Source: Actinoallomurus soli
GTDB lineage: Bacteria; Actinomycetota; Actinomycetes; Streptosporangiales; Streptosporangiaceae
Assembly: GCF_024055715.1 (NCBI RefSeq)
Contig: NZ_JAMXMV010000014.1
Location: 62,001 to 126,000, forward strand
DNA: 64,000 nucleotides
Direction: 5' to 3'
Shown here one piece after another: positions 1 through 7,595 of this stretch. A model generated the notes under the pieces. That model was not told the DNA's origin and made no database searches. It saw only the letters and a program-made list of their open reading frames with translations. The translations under genes and the position numbers were made by a program. Numbering within the stretch: position 1 is the stretch's first letter; the number at the start of each line of letters is the position of its first letter.

Positions 1-2
1 TC

Positions 3-149
3 AACCGGTACGTCGACGGCCTCGACGCGATCATCCCCGAGGACCCCCACTTCCACGACGTGGTGGCGCAGAAGGTCGTCGCTCAGGGGTACTCCAGGAT
101 GGCGAAGATGCTCGCTGAGGGGGCCTCCAAGGCCGGCGCCGCCCGGTGA
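3..149 (+). CDS. C-terminal end of an unidentified protein (partial)
   Basis: An open frame enters from the left edge and stops at TGA 147-149, giving 48 residues. The tail reads through ...PEDPHFHDVV...GYSRMAKMLAEG... and ends in GAAR; it is amphipathic and helical, with no motif that I can assign to a family. The next gene starts 12 bp downstream on the same strand, so the two are probably in one operon. Codon use (G/C in third positions) fits real coding sequence. Its identity needs the sequence to the left of this window. Confidence 0.6.
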   Translation, partial: NRYVDGLDAIIPEDPHFHDVVAQKVVAQGYSRMAKMLAEGASKAGAAR

Positions 150-160
150 GCTGATCTGCC

Positions 161-1618
161 GTGACAGTGGAGACGCAGCAAGAGATCAGTCCCGCGGAGT
201 TCTCGCGAGCCTATCCGGAGTACCTCGCCACCGGGCATCTCGACCGGATTCGCCGGGACGACTTCGCCCGGCTCGACGACCACGACCTGGTCTATGTGGA
301 CTACGCCGGCAGCGGCCTTCCCGGGCGGTCACAGGTTGCCGCGTTTCAGCGACTCCTGTGCCAGGAGACCCTGGGTAATCCGCATTCGGAGAACGCGCCG
401 TCCCGGCGTTCCTCTGAAGCGATGCGGCGGGCCCGGCGGGCCACGCTTCGGTTCCTGAACGCCGACCCCGACGAGTACTCGGTCATCTTCACCGCGAACG
501 CGACCGGCGCCCTGCGGCTCGTGGGTGAGGCGTTTCCGTTCCGGCCGGGGTCCCGGTTCGCGCTGTTGCAGGACAACCACAACTCCGTGCTCGGCATCCG
601 CGAATACGCCGCCGCGCGCGGTGCCACCCTGGAGATGATTCCGCTGCGGCCGGATCTGCGCGCGGATCCGGCCGCCGTGATCGAGGCCCTGGACCGCGGG
701 AGCACGCTGCCGTCGCTGTTCGCGTATCCGGCGCAGAGCAACTTCTCCGGCGTGCAGCATCCGCTCGGCTGGATCCACGAGGCCCGGTCGCGTGGCTGGC
801 GCGTGGTGCTCGACGCCGCGGCGTACGCAGCGGTCTCCGACCTCGACCTGAGCAGCGACAAACCGGATTTCGTGCCGCTGTCCTATTACAAGATATTCGG
901 CTGGCCGACCGGGCTCGGGTGCCTGGTCGCCCGCAATGACGCGCTCGCCGAGCTGCGGCGTCCGTGGTTCTCCGGCGGAACCGTGCTGGCCTCCAGCGCC
1001 CTGGGCGGATGGCATGCGCCCGCCGCTGCGCCAGAGGGTTTCGAGGACGGGACGCCCGACTTCACCGGCGTGCTCGGAGTCACGATCGGCCTGGACTACG
1101 TGCGGGAGAGCCTGGGCCGCGATGCGGTCCGGACCAGGCTGGGGTGCCTGATGGATCGCCTGCTGGACGTCATGCGCACCCTGCGTCACGGGAACGGCCT
1201 CCCCGTCTGCACGGTCTACGGCCCCGCCGACACGAAGGACCGGGGGGCGACGATCGCGTTCAACCTGCTGGACACCGATGGCGTCCTCGTCGACGAACGG
1301 GCGGTGGAGACGAGCGCGGCCCACAGCGGAATCGCCCTGCGCGCAGGTTGTTTCTGCAATCCGGGAGTCGGCGAGACGATCTTCGCGCTCGATCCCGAGG
1401 ACCTGCTCCGCGCCGGGCGACAGCGGCCCGCGCCGGCCACGGCGGATGAATACCGGCGCGCGATGCGGTTGCCCACCGGCGGTGCCCTGCGGATCTCACT
1501 CGGGCCGATGAGCAACCTGCGCGACATCTCCCGGCTGATCCGGTTCCTCAAGTCCTGGCGGGACTACCGTGCCGCCGATGACGACCTGTCGAGGCTGGGC
1601 GAGCGAGCCCGGTGCTGA
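161..1618 (+). CDS. Class V PLP-dependent enzyme, molybdenum-cofactor-sulfurase/cysteine-desulfurase-like
   Basis: 485 residues from a GTG start. The N-terminal half has the class V aminotransferase layout: VDYAGSGLP, a GNPHSENAPS substrate-loop segment, and SYYKIFG with the expected PLP lysine near residue 244. The segment AGCFCNPG near residue 397 matches the cysteine loop of MOCOS/ABA3-type sulfurases, where a cysteine takes up persulfide sulfur. The C-terminal MOSC domain of full MOCOS is absent. Known family members move sulfur from cysteine to an acceptor; here the acceptor is unknown. No molybdenum hydroxylase gene lies nearby, although a C-S lyase (7596) and a flavoprotein (4802) do. 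It follows a truncated gene by 12 bp. A role in tailoring a sulfur-containing product is inference. Confidence 0.8.
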   Translation: MTVETQQEISPAEFSRAYPEYLATGHLDRIRRDDFARLDDHDLVYVDYAGSGLPGRSQVAAFQRLLCQETLGNPHSENAPSRRSSEAMRRARRATLRFLNADPDEYSVIFTANATGALRLVGEAFPFRPGSRFALLQDNHNSVLGIREYAAARGATLEMIPLRPDLRADPAAVIEALDRGSTLPSLFAYPAQSNFSGVQHPLGWIHEARSRGWRVVLDAAAYAAVSDLDLSSDKPDFVPLSYYKIFGWPTGLGCLVARNDALAELRRPWFSGGTVLASSALGGWHAPAAAPEGFEDGTPDFTGVLGVTIGLDYVRESLGRDAVRTRLGCLMDRLLDVMRTLRHGNGLPVCTVYGPADTKDRGATIAFNLLDTDGVLVDERAVETSAAHSGIALRAGCFCNPGVGETIFALDPEDLLRAGRQRPAPATADEYRRAMRLPTGGALRISLGPMSNLRDISRLIRFLKSWRDYRAADDDLSRLGERARC

Positions 1619-1679
1619 AGGTCGGCCGCGGACAGGCCGGCGCGGCCGGGCACCGCCTGGGCGCCGGGCCGGGCGGTCT

Positions 1680-3164
1680 CTAGGAGTCCACCTGGTCCGG
1701 CGATACCTCGGCCAGCGCGGTGCGCGGTTGGGCGGTCACGTTCTCCAGCAGGACCAGGATGAGCACGGCGGCGATGACGAGCACGATGGCGGTGACGCGG
1801 AACGCCAGCGTGTATCCGTCGGTCTGCGCTACCGCTACGGGCGTCCCCGTGCGGATGTGGTCGGCGGCATGGCGGAGCGCGATGGTGAGCAAGATGGACA
1901 GGCCGAGTGCCGAGCCGACTTGCTGCATGCCGGTCTGCACCCCCGATCCAAGGCCGGAGTCCTGACCGGTGACCTGGTGCAGCGCGCCGTTGATCAGGCC
2001 GGGGAGGCAGATCCCGGTGAACAGGCCGACCACGATCAGGCCGGCCAGCAGCCCGCCGGGGTAGGACGAGTCGGCATGCAGGTAGCTCGCTGCGAACATC
2101 CCCGCAGCGGTGCCGATGAAGCCGATGGTCAGCAACAACTTGACACCGAGACGTGGCATCAGCGCGGTGTTCATGCCTATCCCGGCGCCGAAGGCAAGGC
2201 CGAGCGGCAGGTACGCGAGGCCGGTCTTCAAAGGGGAATAGCCGAGTATCTGCTGCATGTACAGCGTCAGCATGAAGGCGTAGCTGACGAACGTCGCGAA
2301 CAAGGCCGCGGTCAGAACGTTGGACGTCGCCCGGGTGCGATTGTTGAAGAACCGCAACGGGACCAGCGGATCGGAGGAACGACTCTCGATTGCGACCATG
2401 ATGACCAGGAGGCAGATGCCGCCGATCAGCGGAAGGAGCACCTGCCATGAGCCCCACGAATGCGAGGAGACATTAAGAATGCCGTCCACGATGGCCAGGA
2501 CGCCACCGGTCACGGTGATGGCTCCGGCCGCGTCGATCGAGTGGCCTCCGCGAGCCATCCGGCTCTCCGGCAGCACACGCGGCGCCATGATCAGCGCGAA
2601 GAGCACGACGGGGATGTTGATGTAGAAGATCCACCGCCAGTCCACGTCGGTCAGCAACCCGGAGATCACCGGGCCGAGCGTCCCGCCCACGCCGCCGATG
2701 CCGCCCCAGATTCCCACAGCCTTCATCCGCTCCCGCGAGTCGGAGAACAGCAGCGGAATCATGCCGAGCGCCGCCGGGCCCGCCAGCGCCTCTCCCATTC
2801 CCTGGGCGAATCGGCTCGCGACCAGCATCGACGACGTGACGGCGGCACCGCATGCCGCCGACGTCACCCCGAAGACGATCACACCGATGAGGAACATCCG
2901 CCGGCGCCCGAACATGTCGGCCAGGCGGCCGCCCAGCAGCAGGAACCCGCCGGCCACCAGCACGTAGCCGTTGGGAACCCACGAGAGTGCCTGACGGGAG
3001 AAGCTCAGGTCGTGCTGGATCTTGGGGAGGGAGACGTTCACCACGGTGGCGTCGAGGACGAGCATGAACTGCATCGCCGCGAGAACGGCCAGCGCCCGCC
3101 ACCGCCGCGGGTCGGATTCTGCTGTGACGAGTGCCGGATCGTGCAAAGGATCTGGGGTGCCCAC
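1680..3164 (-). CDS. MFS drug exporter, DHA2 (EmrB/QacA) family
   Basis: 494 residues. I chose the GTG at 3164 because AGGAGG lies 9 nt upstream; an in-frame GTG at 3197 would add 11 residues. Motif VLDATVVNVSLPKI in helix 1 and GGRLADMFGRRR after helix 2 (MFS motif A) are typical of 14-helix proton-driven multidrug exporters. The C-terminus is a short hydrophilic tail. It points toward the plus-strand PLP gene at 161-1618 (convergent) and follows the flavoprotein cluster in the same direction after a 400-bp gap, so it could export a product of that cluster or act independently. Substrate cannot be told from sequence. Confidence 0.9.
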   Translation of the reverse strand: MGTPDPLHDPALVTAESDPRRWRALAVLAAMQFMLVLDATVVNVSLPKIQHDLSFSRQALSWVPNGYVLVAGGFLLLGGRLADMFGRRRMFLIGVIVFGVTSAACGAAVTSSMLVASRFAQGMGEALAGPAALGMIPLLFSDSRERMKAVGIWGGIGGVGGTLGPVISGLLTDVDWRWIFYINIPVVLFALIMAPRVLPESRMARGGHSIDAAGAITVTGGVLAIVDGILNVSSHSWGSWQVLLPLIGGICLLVIMVAIESRSSDPLVPLRFFNNRTRATSNVLTAALFATFVSYAFMLTLYMQQILGYSPLKTGLAYLPLGLAFGAGIGMNTALMPRLGVKLLLTIGFIGTAAGMFAASYLHADSSYPGGLLAGLIVVGLFTGICLPGLINGALHQVTGQDSGLGSGVQTGMQQVGSALGLSILLTIALRHAADHIRTGTPVAVAQTDGYTLAFRVTAIVLVIAAVLILVLLENVTAQPRTALAEVSPDQVDS

Positions 3165-3276
3165 TACCTGATTCCTCCTGACCTGCTCCGCGGGCACGAT
3201 TCGCCATCAGGACGCAGGTGCCTGTCCGGGAGCCGTGTCACCTCGGCATATCTTGCCCATGACTGGTGCGCGTATT

Positions 3277-3317
3277 GTGCATAAGTCGCTCTTATTCGGT
3301 TAGGGCGATTTGTGCAC
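3277..3317. promoter_or_regulatory. Imperfect dyad, likely operator of the MFS exporter
   Basis: Arms GTGCATAAGTCGC (3277-3289) and GCGATTTGTGCAC (3305-3317) pair at 11 of 13 positions across a 15-nt A/T-rich spacer. It lies about 110 bp upstream of the exporter start. Such a site suits a dimeric regulator; no regulator gene sits next to it. Confidence 0.4.
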
Positions 3318-3375
3318 CTTTCGCTAATGTGGCGTACTGCTACTAACCATTGACAAACCGCGCCGAATGTTATCA

Positions 3376-3396
3376 CTTTCCGTAAAGAATGGAAAG
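3376..3396. promoter_or_regulatory. Short inverted repeat CTTTCC-N9-GGAAAG
   Basis: Perfect 6-bp arms, CTTTCC at 3376-3381 and GGAAAG at 3391-3396, around an A-rich spacer. It could be a weak operator or part of a transcript end. Weak evidence on its own. Confidence 0.25.
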
Positions 3397-3560
3397 CGTG
3401 GCTGAGCTGCGGATATGGCGCGGTCGCCGAAGAGTGCCCGTTTAGGGCCGACGCTGCCAAGGCTTTGGGTCCGGGTTTTGGACTGTACATTTTCCGGGTT
3501 TTGTTGCTCTTGCGGGCCGCTCGGCGGCCCGGTCCGGGGGAGACCCTTCCGCTCGCCGAG

Positions 3561-4805
3561 CTAGCCGCGGAGGGTGTGCCGAACCCGCGGAGCCCCTGGT
3601 CGTGAGGGCGTTGCCGCGGCCGGCGACGTGGCGGCATCCGCCTCCGACGCCGCCCCGGCGCGCGGGTCGGGCGCCGCCGTGGCCGGCTCAACAGGCTGAT
3701 ACGGGCTTTCGAACCGGACCCGGCGTGTCGCGACCGTGAACTCCGTGCCCGGCATCAGCAGGGCCGACGCGCCGGGTGCGATGTGCAGGTGCCCGCCGCC
3801 GGGAAGCGCCAGGGCGATCGGGTGGAGCTCGCTCGACACGAAAGGCTGCCACCCGGCCAGCCGGATGTCGGCGAGGGCGGACGCGGCGGGTATCGCATCG
3901 CGGCGCCCGGCGGTGAGAGTCCCCGGTCCATCCACTTCGGCCAGCCTGACATCACCGTCGAGGACGTACGCGTCGCCGTCGTCGAGGATCAGGACGCCCA
4001 GCGGCGGACGCCGGCCGAGGACACGCGTCCCGTTCAGCTGGGGCAGTGGTCCCCCGCAGATCATGCAGTACCGCGTTCCTGGATGGCCGAAGTGGCCGTG
4101 GCCGCACATGTTCCCCTCGACCAGATCCCCGTTCGGCGCGGACGTCGGGTCTCCGTACACCCGAGCATGGCCGGTGTGAGGGGGGAGGGTGAGCCGGGCG
4201 GCCGCCGTGCCCGGGACGGCATCCCGCACCCGTGCCTCGGAGAAGCCGGCGCCTTCCGGCCGGGAGGTGTCGGGCCGATCGCCGGGCACCGGGGATTCCG
4301 GGACGTGGGAGTGCACGATCAGCCCGCCCTCGAAACGCCAGCGAATGAAGATGACGCGCATGGGGCCCTGGCTGAAGAGCCACATGAGCCCCCACGTCGT
4401 ACCCATGTGAACGACGAAGCCGGCGAGATAGGGCGAGTCCGGCCCCAGGGAGCCCGCGTTGGCCAACGAGGAGCCCGACATGCCCGGCATGGGGCCTGAC
4501 ATCACCGGGAAGAGGTGGTCCAGGAGCCATACGAGGAGAGCCTCGTTGAGCACGGTCAGCAGGGCGAAGACCGATGGCCAGTCCCTGTCCCAGCGCCTCT
4601 GCTGGAGGCGGTGATAGAGGTGTTCCCACACCAGCCCGTAGACGGCCATCAGCAAGAGGCTGTCGAACGCCATGGAGTACGACATGCCGGTCGTGACTCC
4701 GGGGGGCTCGGGCAGGAAGGGCGAGATGATGGCCGTCCACAGCACTCCGACGGTGGCGGCCAGGAAGAGTCGCGTCTGAAGCCGACCTCTCAGCGTTGGA
4801 GTCAT
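3561..4805 (-). CDS. Membrane protein with C-terminal zinc ribbon and degenerate FHA-like domain
   Basis: 414 residues. The ATG at 4805-4803 overlaps the TGA of the upstream flavoprotein (ATGA), which fixes the start and implies coupled translation. Four hydrophobic segments lie near residues 12-31, 45-60, 78-99 and 127-145. A linker leads to CGHGHFGHPGTRYCMICGG (Cys 234, 247, 250), a zinc-ribbon-like knuckle, then PPLGVLILDDGDAYVLDGD, which resembles the start of an actinobacterial FHA domain preceded by the same kind of knuckle. The rest fits FHA strands (DIRLAGWQPFV, LLMPGTEFTV, RRVRFESPYQ), but the phosphothreonine-binding GR...SR.H and NGT signatures are absent, so phosphopeptide binding is doubtful. 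Probably a membrane-anchored scaffold for the flavoprotein. The C-terminal tail is Ala/Pro/Arg-rich. Function unknown. Confidence 0.75.
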   Translation of the reverse strand: MTPTLRGRLQTRLFLAATVGVLWTAIISPFLPEPPGVTTGMSYSMAFDSLLLMAVYGLVWEHLYHRLQQRRWDRDWPSVFALLTVLNEALLVWLLDHLFPVMSGPMPGMSGSSLANAGSLGPDSPYLAGFVVHMGTTWGLMWLFSQGPMRVIFIRWRFEGGLIVHSHVPESPVPGDRPDTSRPEGAGFSEARVRDAVPGTAAARLTLPPHTGHARVYGDPTSAPNGDLVEGNMCGHGHFGHPGTRYCMICGGPLPQLNGTRVLGRRPPLGVLILDDGDAYVLDGDVRLAEVDGPGTLTAGRRDAIPAASALADIRLAGWQPFVSSELHPIALALPGGGHLHIAPGASALLMPGTEFTVATRRVRFESPYQPVEPATAAPDPRAGAASEADAATSPAAATPSRPGAPRVRHTLRG

Positions 4806-6346
4806 GGCACTCGGCGGACCAGCTGTTTGATCCAGGCGGCGACCGAGGACCTCGGGCCCAGCCGCGCGCACACCCCTTGCGCCGCCAGGTCGTCGCAGAT
4901 GAGCAGTGCCGCGTCGACGAGTCCCGCGAACGAGTCGACCGGCGCGAGGTAGCCGCCGCGCGCGATCGCGCCCGAGGCGTAGAGGCGACCCGGTTCGCCG
5001 CCGGAACCGCGTACTTCGAAATGCGGCCCGACGTCGAGGCCGCCCAGGGCGTTGACGGCCGCGCCGCCGCTGTCGATGAGATCGGCCAGCAGCGGGTTGT
5101 CTCGCAGCTGCGGGCTCATTCCGGTGCAGTCGATCAGGAAATCGACGTCCAGGCACAGCGCATCGCGTTCGGCCGAGTCGGCGATGAGCAGCCGCACCTG
5201 CCGGTCGCCGGACGGCTCCATCACGGTGATCTCTCCGCTGAGCGCCTGGTAGAAGCCCTCCGACCGCGCCTTGCGGAGCTGCCGCTGCCAGTGACGCCGC
5301 TTGGCCGTGGTCGTGGCGCCCATCGCGGTGATCCAGGCGGCACGTTCCGTACTGCTCATGCCGGCCAGCTGTTCCCGGTGCTGCCCCGACGTCGCCGACC
5401 TCGGGAAGCTGAACGCCTGGTAGCGCCAACCGTGTTCGACGACGGGGCTCGATCCGCGCCGGCCCGGCGGCTGCTCGGCGAGATCGCGGAACAGGTGCAG
5501 GATCCGTACCGCCCGGCCGGAGCGGTCACGGTCGTCGATCAGCCGCTGCAGGACTCGCGACGCGGTGATGCCCGCGCCGCGTACCAGCACCGTCCCCGCC
5601 CGGCGCCGCAGCACCTGATACACGTGCTCGTGCGGCTCATAGGCGTTGACCACGTTGAAGTACTCCTGATGGCGCAGCCGGTATTCGATCAGCCCGGGCG
5701 CGTACCCGAGCGCCGGGTACCCGGTCCCCAGGTGCAGGTATGGGGTGCGCAGGACATACGGAGAGGAGTGATCCGCGGGGTGCACCAGGCAGAAGAAGCC
5801 GCCCTCGGCACTGGGCCTGATGAGTCCCGCCTGCCCTGGGGCCAGCATCGAATCCCAGCCGATCCGGCCGGCTTCCCGGTCGATACCGCGGAACACCTGA
5901 CCGGGCGAAGGGTTGTAGAACTCGGCCGCCACCGGCTCGGTGAGCACTTTCCACAGCGGCCGGATGGTGCGGCGCCGGATCGCCTCCTGCACCGCGTACC
6001 CCGGGAACCCCCAGATGTTGTCCGCGCGCGACCCCGAGTCCGAGCGCAGTGGGTCGTCGTCGCGGATCTGGCCCGTCCTGACCAGGCGGCTCAGGTTCTC
6101 GTAGGGCCGGCGTTGCGGGCTGACGACCCGCATCTGCGTCGCATCGAGCCCGCAGATCCGCAGCGTGTCGACCACGGTGAAGCCGGCCAGGCCACCGCCG
6201 ACCGTCACGAAGGTCGCGTGCTCGGCGCGGAGCCCCGCCGCCGCGACCAGTTCCTCCGACCAGACGGGCGCGGCCCGCAGCCGCTCGAGCTCGGGCGCTC
6301 CGGCGTACGCGGAGCCGGGCATCGGGTGGGCGGTGAGGTCGGGCAT
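4802..6346 (-). CDS. FAD/NAD(P)-binding oxidoreductase with two Rossmann motifs
   Basis: 514 residues from the ATG at 6346. That ATG overlaps the stop of the upstream small peptide gene (TGATG), which favours it over a GTG at 6367. FVTVGGGLAGFTVVD near residue 45 is the FAD-binding Rossmann loop; VLVRGAGITASRVL in the middle is a second dinucleotide loop; DFLIDCTGMSP resembles the DxxxxATGY-type element of flavin monooxygenases; GRLYASGAIARGGYL near the C-terminus is the GD-box-like FAD-closing segment. This layout suits an N-hydroxylase or class B flavin monooxygenase, but the substrate is not evident. Genes on both sides are translationally coupled to it, so the peptide, this enzyme and the FHA-like membrane protein probably act together. 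Confidence 0.8.
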   Translation of the reverse strand: MPDLTAHPMPGSAYAGAPELERLRAAPVWSEELVAAAGLRAEHATFVTVGGGLAGFTVVDTLRICGLDATQMRVVSPQRRPYENLSRLVRTGQIRDDDPLRSDSGSRADNIWGFPGYAVQEAIRRRTIRPLWKVLTEPVAAEFYNPSPGQVFRGIDREAGRIGWDSMLAPGQAGLIRPSAEGGFFCLVHPADHSSPYVLRTPYLHLGTGYPALGYAPGLIEYRLRHQEYFNVVNAYEPHEHVYQVLRRRAGTVLVRGAGITASRVLQRLIDDRDRSGRAVRILHLFRDLAEQPPGRRGSSPVVEHGWRYQAFSFPRSATSGQHREQLAGMSSTERAAWITAMGATTTAKRRHWQRQLRKARSEGFYQALSGEITVMEPSGDRQVRLLIADSAERDALCLDVDFLIDCTGMSPQLRDNPLLADLIDSGGAAVNALGGLDVGPHFEVRGSGGEPGRLYASGAIARGGYLAPVDSFAGLVDAALLICDDLAAQGVCARLGPRSSVAAWIKQLVRRVP

Positions 6347-6531
6347 CAGTTCCCGACCCCCCGCCACGGAACGCGCCTGGCGGCCACCGGCCGCCCGGGC
6401 CGGGCGCTGATGTCCCCCAGGCGGCGCCCGTGGGTGCCGATCCCGAATGCCGCGAAGGCCCCGACCGGCCGCACACCGCGGAGAGAGTCACGGCTCCTCG
6501 GTGAAGAACCAGAAGAACCAACTGCAGTCAT
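6346..6531 (-). CDS. Small Arg/Gly-rich peptide coupled to the flavoprotein (possible peptide substrate)
   Basis: 61 residues, MTAVGSSGSS...VGAFAAFGIGTHGRR...ending WRGVGN, with no cysteine and strong net positive charge. Two signs support it as a real gene: AGGAG sits 7 nt before the ATG at 6531, and its TGA overlaps the flavoprotein start as TGATG. A short central run, GAFAAFGIG, is the only hydrophobic part. I do not recognise a family. It could be a ribosomally made peptide modified by the adjoining flavoenzyme, a small regulatory subunit, or a leader that only sets translation of the next gene. The first idea is inference. Confidence 0.5.
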   Translation of the reverse strand: MTAVGSSGSSPRSRDSLRGVRPVGAFAAFGIGTHGRRLGDISARPGRPVAARRVPWRGVGN

Positions 6532-6667
6532 CGGCGCACTCCTAGCATCTCTGCGGCTGGTCGCGGGCCGGCTACCGAGCCGTCTCGAACGCGCCCGGCT
6601 CGGGCGGCGAACACGGCGGACGAGCAGGCTGCGGGCCTGCCCCGAACAGGGTGGACTGGCGTTCCGT

Positions 6668-7111
6668 CTAGGCGGCCAGCGACGCCATGAGGGCCTCGAG
6701 TTCGCTGACCATGGTGGCGTAGTCGACCAGGCGCTCGTGGATCTGGGTGTGCTCCGCGGTCTGGTCGCCGAGTTCGGCGACGAGCACCTCGATGAGCCGG
6801 TCGAGGTTGTTGTGGGCGATGCTCACCGGGAAGTGGGAGAGCGGAGTGGTGAGCTGCGGGTCCGCGGTGGGCGGCCCGGAGGTGATGCGGCCGTCCGAGC
6901 CGGACGCCTCGCGCCACGAACGTTCGACGGTGAGGTCGTAGCGGCGGAAGGCGTCGAAGTAGTAATTGCGCCAGCGCTCGCGGAGCTCAGCGGCGCTGAT
7001 GCGGTTGTCGAGGAATTCGGCGGCGGTCGGTACGACGATGGCGCGGTACTCGGCCAGCAGCGGGCCGGTGTCGGGGCCGCCGGTCTGCACTCCCTGGTCT
7101 GTCACCGTCAT
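6668..7111 (-). CDS. Helical protein of unknown function
   Basis: 147 residues; ATG at 7111 with GGAGA 5 nt upstream. It has no signal peptide or membrane segment. Sequence such as LLAEYRAIVVPTAAEFLDN, WRNYYFDAFRRYDL and the C-terminal HERLVDYATMVSELEALMASL predicts a bundle of amphipathic helices. No catalytic motif is apparent and I do not recognise the family. It is the first gene of the minus-strand run leading to the 61-residue peptide (137 bp downstream), the flavoprotein and the FHA-like membrane protein, so it probably shares their promoter. Confidence 0.7.
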   Translation of the reverse strand: MTVTDQGVQTGGPDTGPLLAEYRAIVVPTAAEFLDNRISAAELRERWRNYYFDAFRRYDLTVERSWREASGSDGRITSGPPTADPQLTTPLSHFPVSIAHNNLDRLIEVLVAELGDQTAEHTQIHERLVDYATMVSELEALMASLAA

Positions 7112-7595
7112 GGTGTTCTCCGATCGTGGGCTAGTGGGCGGGCTCGCTTGAGATCAGACAAACACTTGAAGAAACGATAGTCAACGAAGCGGCGCGTGTA
7201 CTGATCGGCGGGAGCGCCAGTGCTCGCAGGGAGCTTGACTTCGCTGGCTGCGAATGACGGAGAACTGCAATATATTTCAGTAGCGCCCGGGCGCGGCAGG
7301 TCGTGGCTGGCGGGCGCGCTGCGCAGGTCTTCGCCGACCGCGCCCGGGCTGCTCAACCGCGAACTTTTCGAGGTTGAGCGGCCGGCCGGCCCCGCACCGG
7401 CTCACCCGGAGCGTGGACGGCCTCACCGGGCCCTGGCCCGGATCCGGAATACCGAAGAACTCAGCGTAAAGAATACGCGGCGCCCTTTCAACGACTCCGA
7501 TATCGCCCATGCTGTTCGTGGGAACGATGCCATGGCCGGCCGGCCGCGTAATAATCCAACCGATGATTATGATGATCTATCGGAAAGGCGGAGCG
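7112..7595. other. Divergent intergenic region of the flavoprotein and C-S lyase transcripts
   Basis: About 480 bp between the minus-strand run starting at 7111 and the plus-strand lyase at 7596. It contains the AT-rich palindrome at 7264-7281 and AT-rich stretches at 7145-7190 and 7540-7580 that could serve as promoters. Frames across it lack ribosome binding sites and natural composition. Confidence 0.6.
7264..7281. promoter_or_regulatory. 18-bp AT-rich palindrome, candidate shared operator
   Basis: ACTGCAATATATTTCAGT is self-complementary at 16 of 18 positions (one mispaired pair). It stands out in a GC-rich window and lies between the two divergent transcripts of the accessory island, where a single regulator could control both. 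Confidence 0.45.

Larger units (their letters stand above)
3165..3560. other. Intergenic region with two dyads, upstream of the MFS exporter
   Basis: About 400 bp without a believable gene and clearly richer in A/T than its surroundings between roughly 3250 and 3520. It holds the dyads at 3277-3317 and 3376-3396 and separates two minus-strand genes, so it probably carries the exporter promoter. The short frames crossing it are Arg/Pro-rich and lack ribosome binding sites. Confidence 0.6.

Noticed and set aside
329-1324. 331-residue minus-strand frame over the class V PLP gene
   Set aside because: Antisense shadow; the plus-strand frame carries clear family motifs.
1650-1677. Hairpin between the convergent PLP and MFS genes
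   Set aside because: Only short 6-bp arms with a long loop; too weak in such GC-rich DNA to call a terminator.
1569-2457. Long plus-strand and minus-strand frames within the MFS gene
   Set aside because: They are shadows of the real transporter frame, Arg/Gly/Asp-rich with no ribosome site or recognisable motif.
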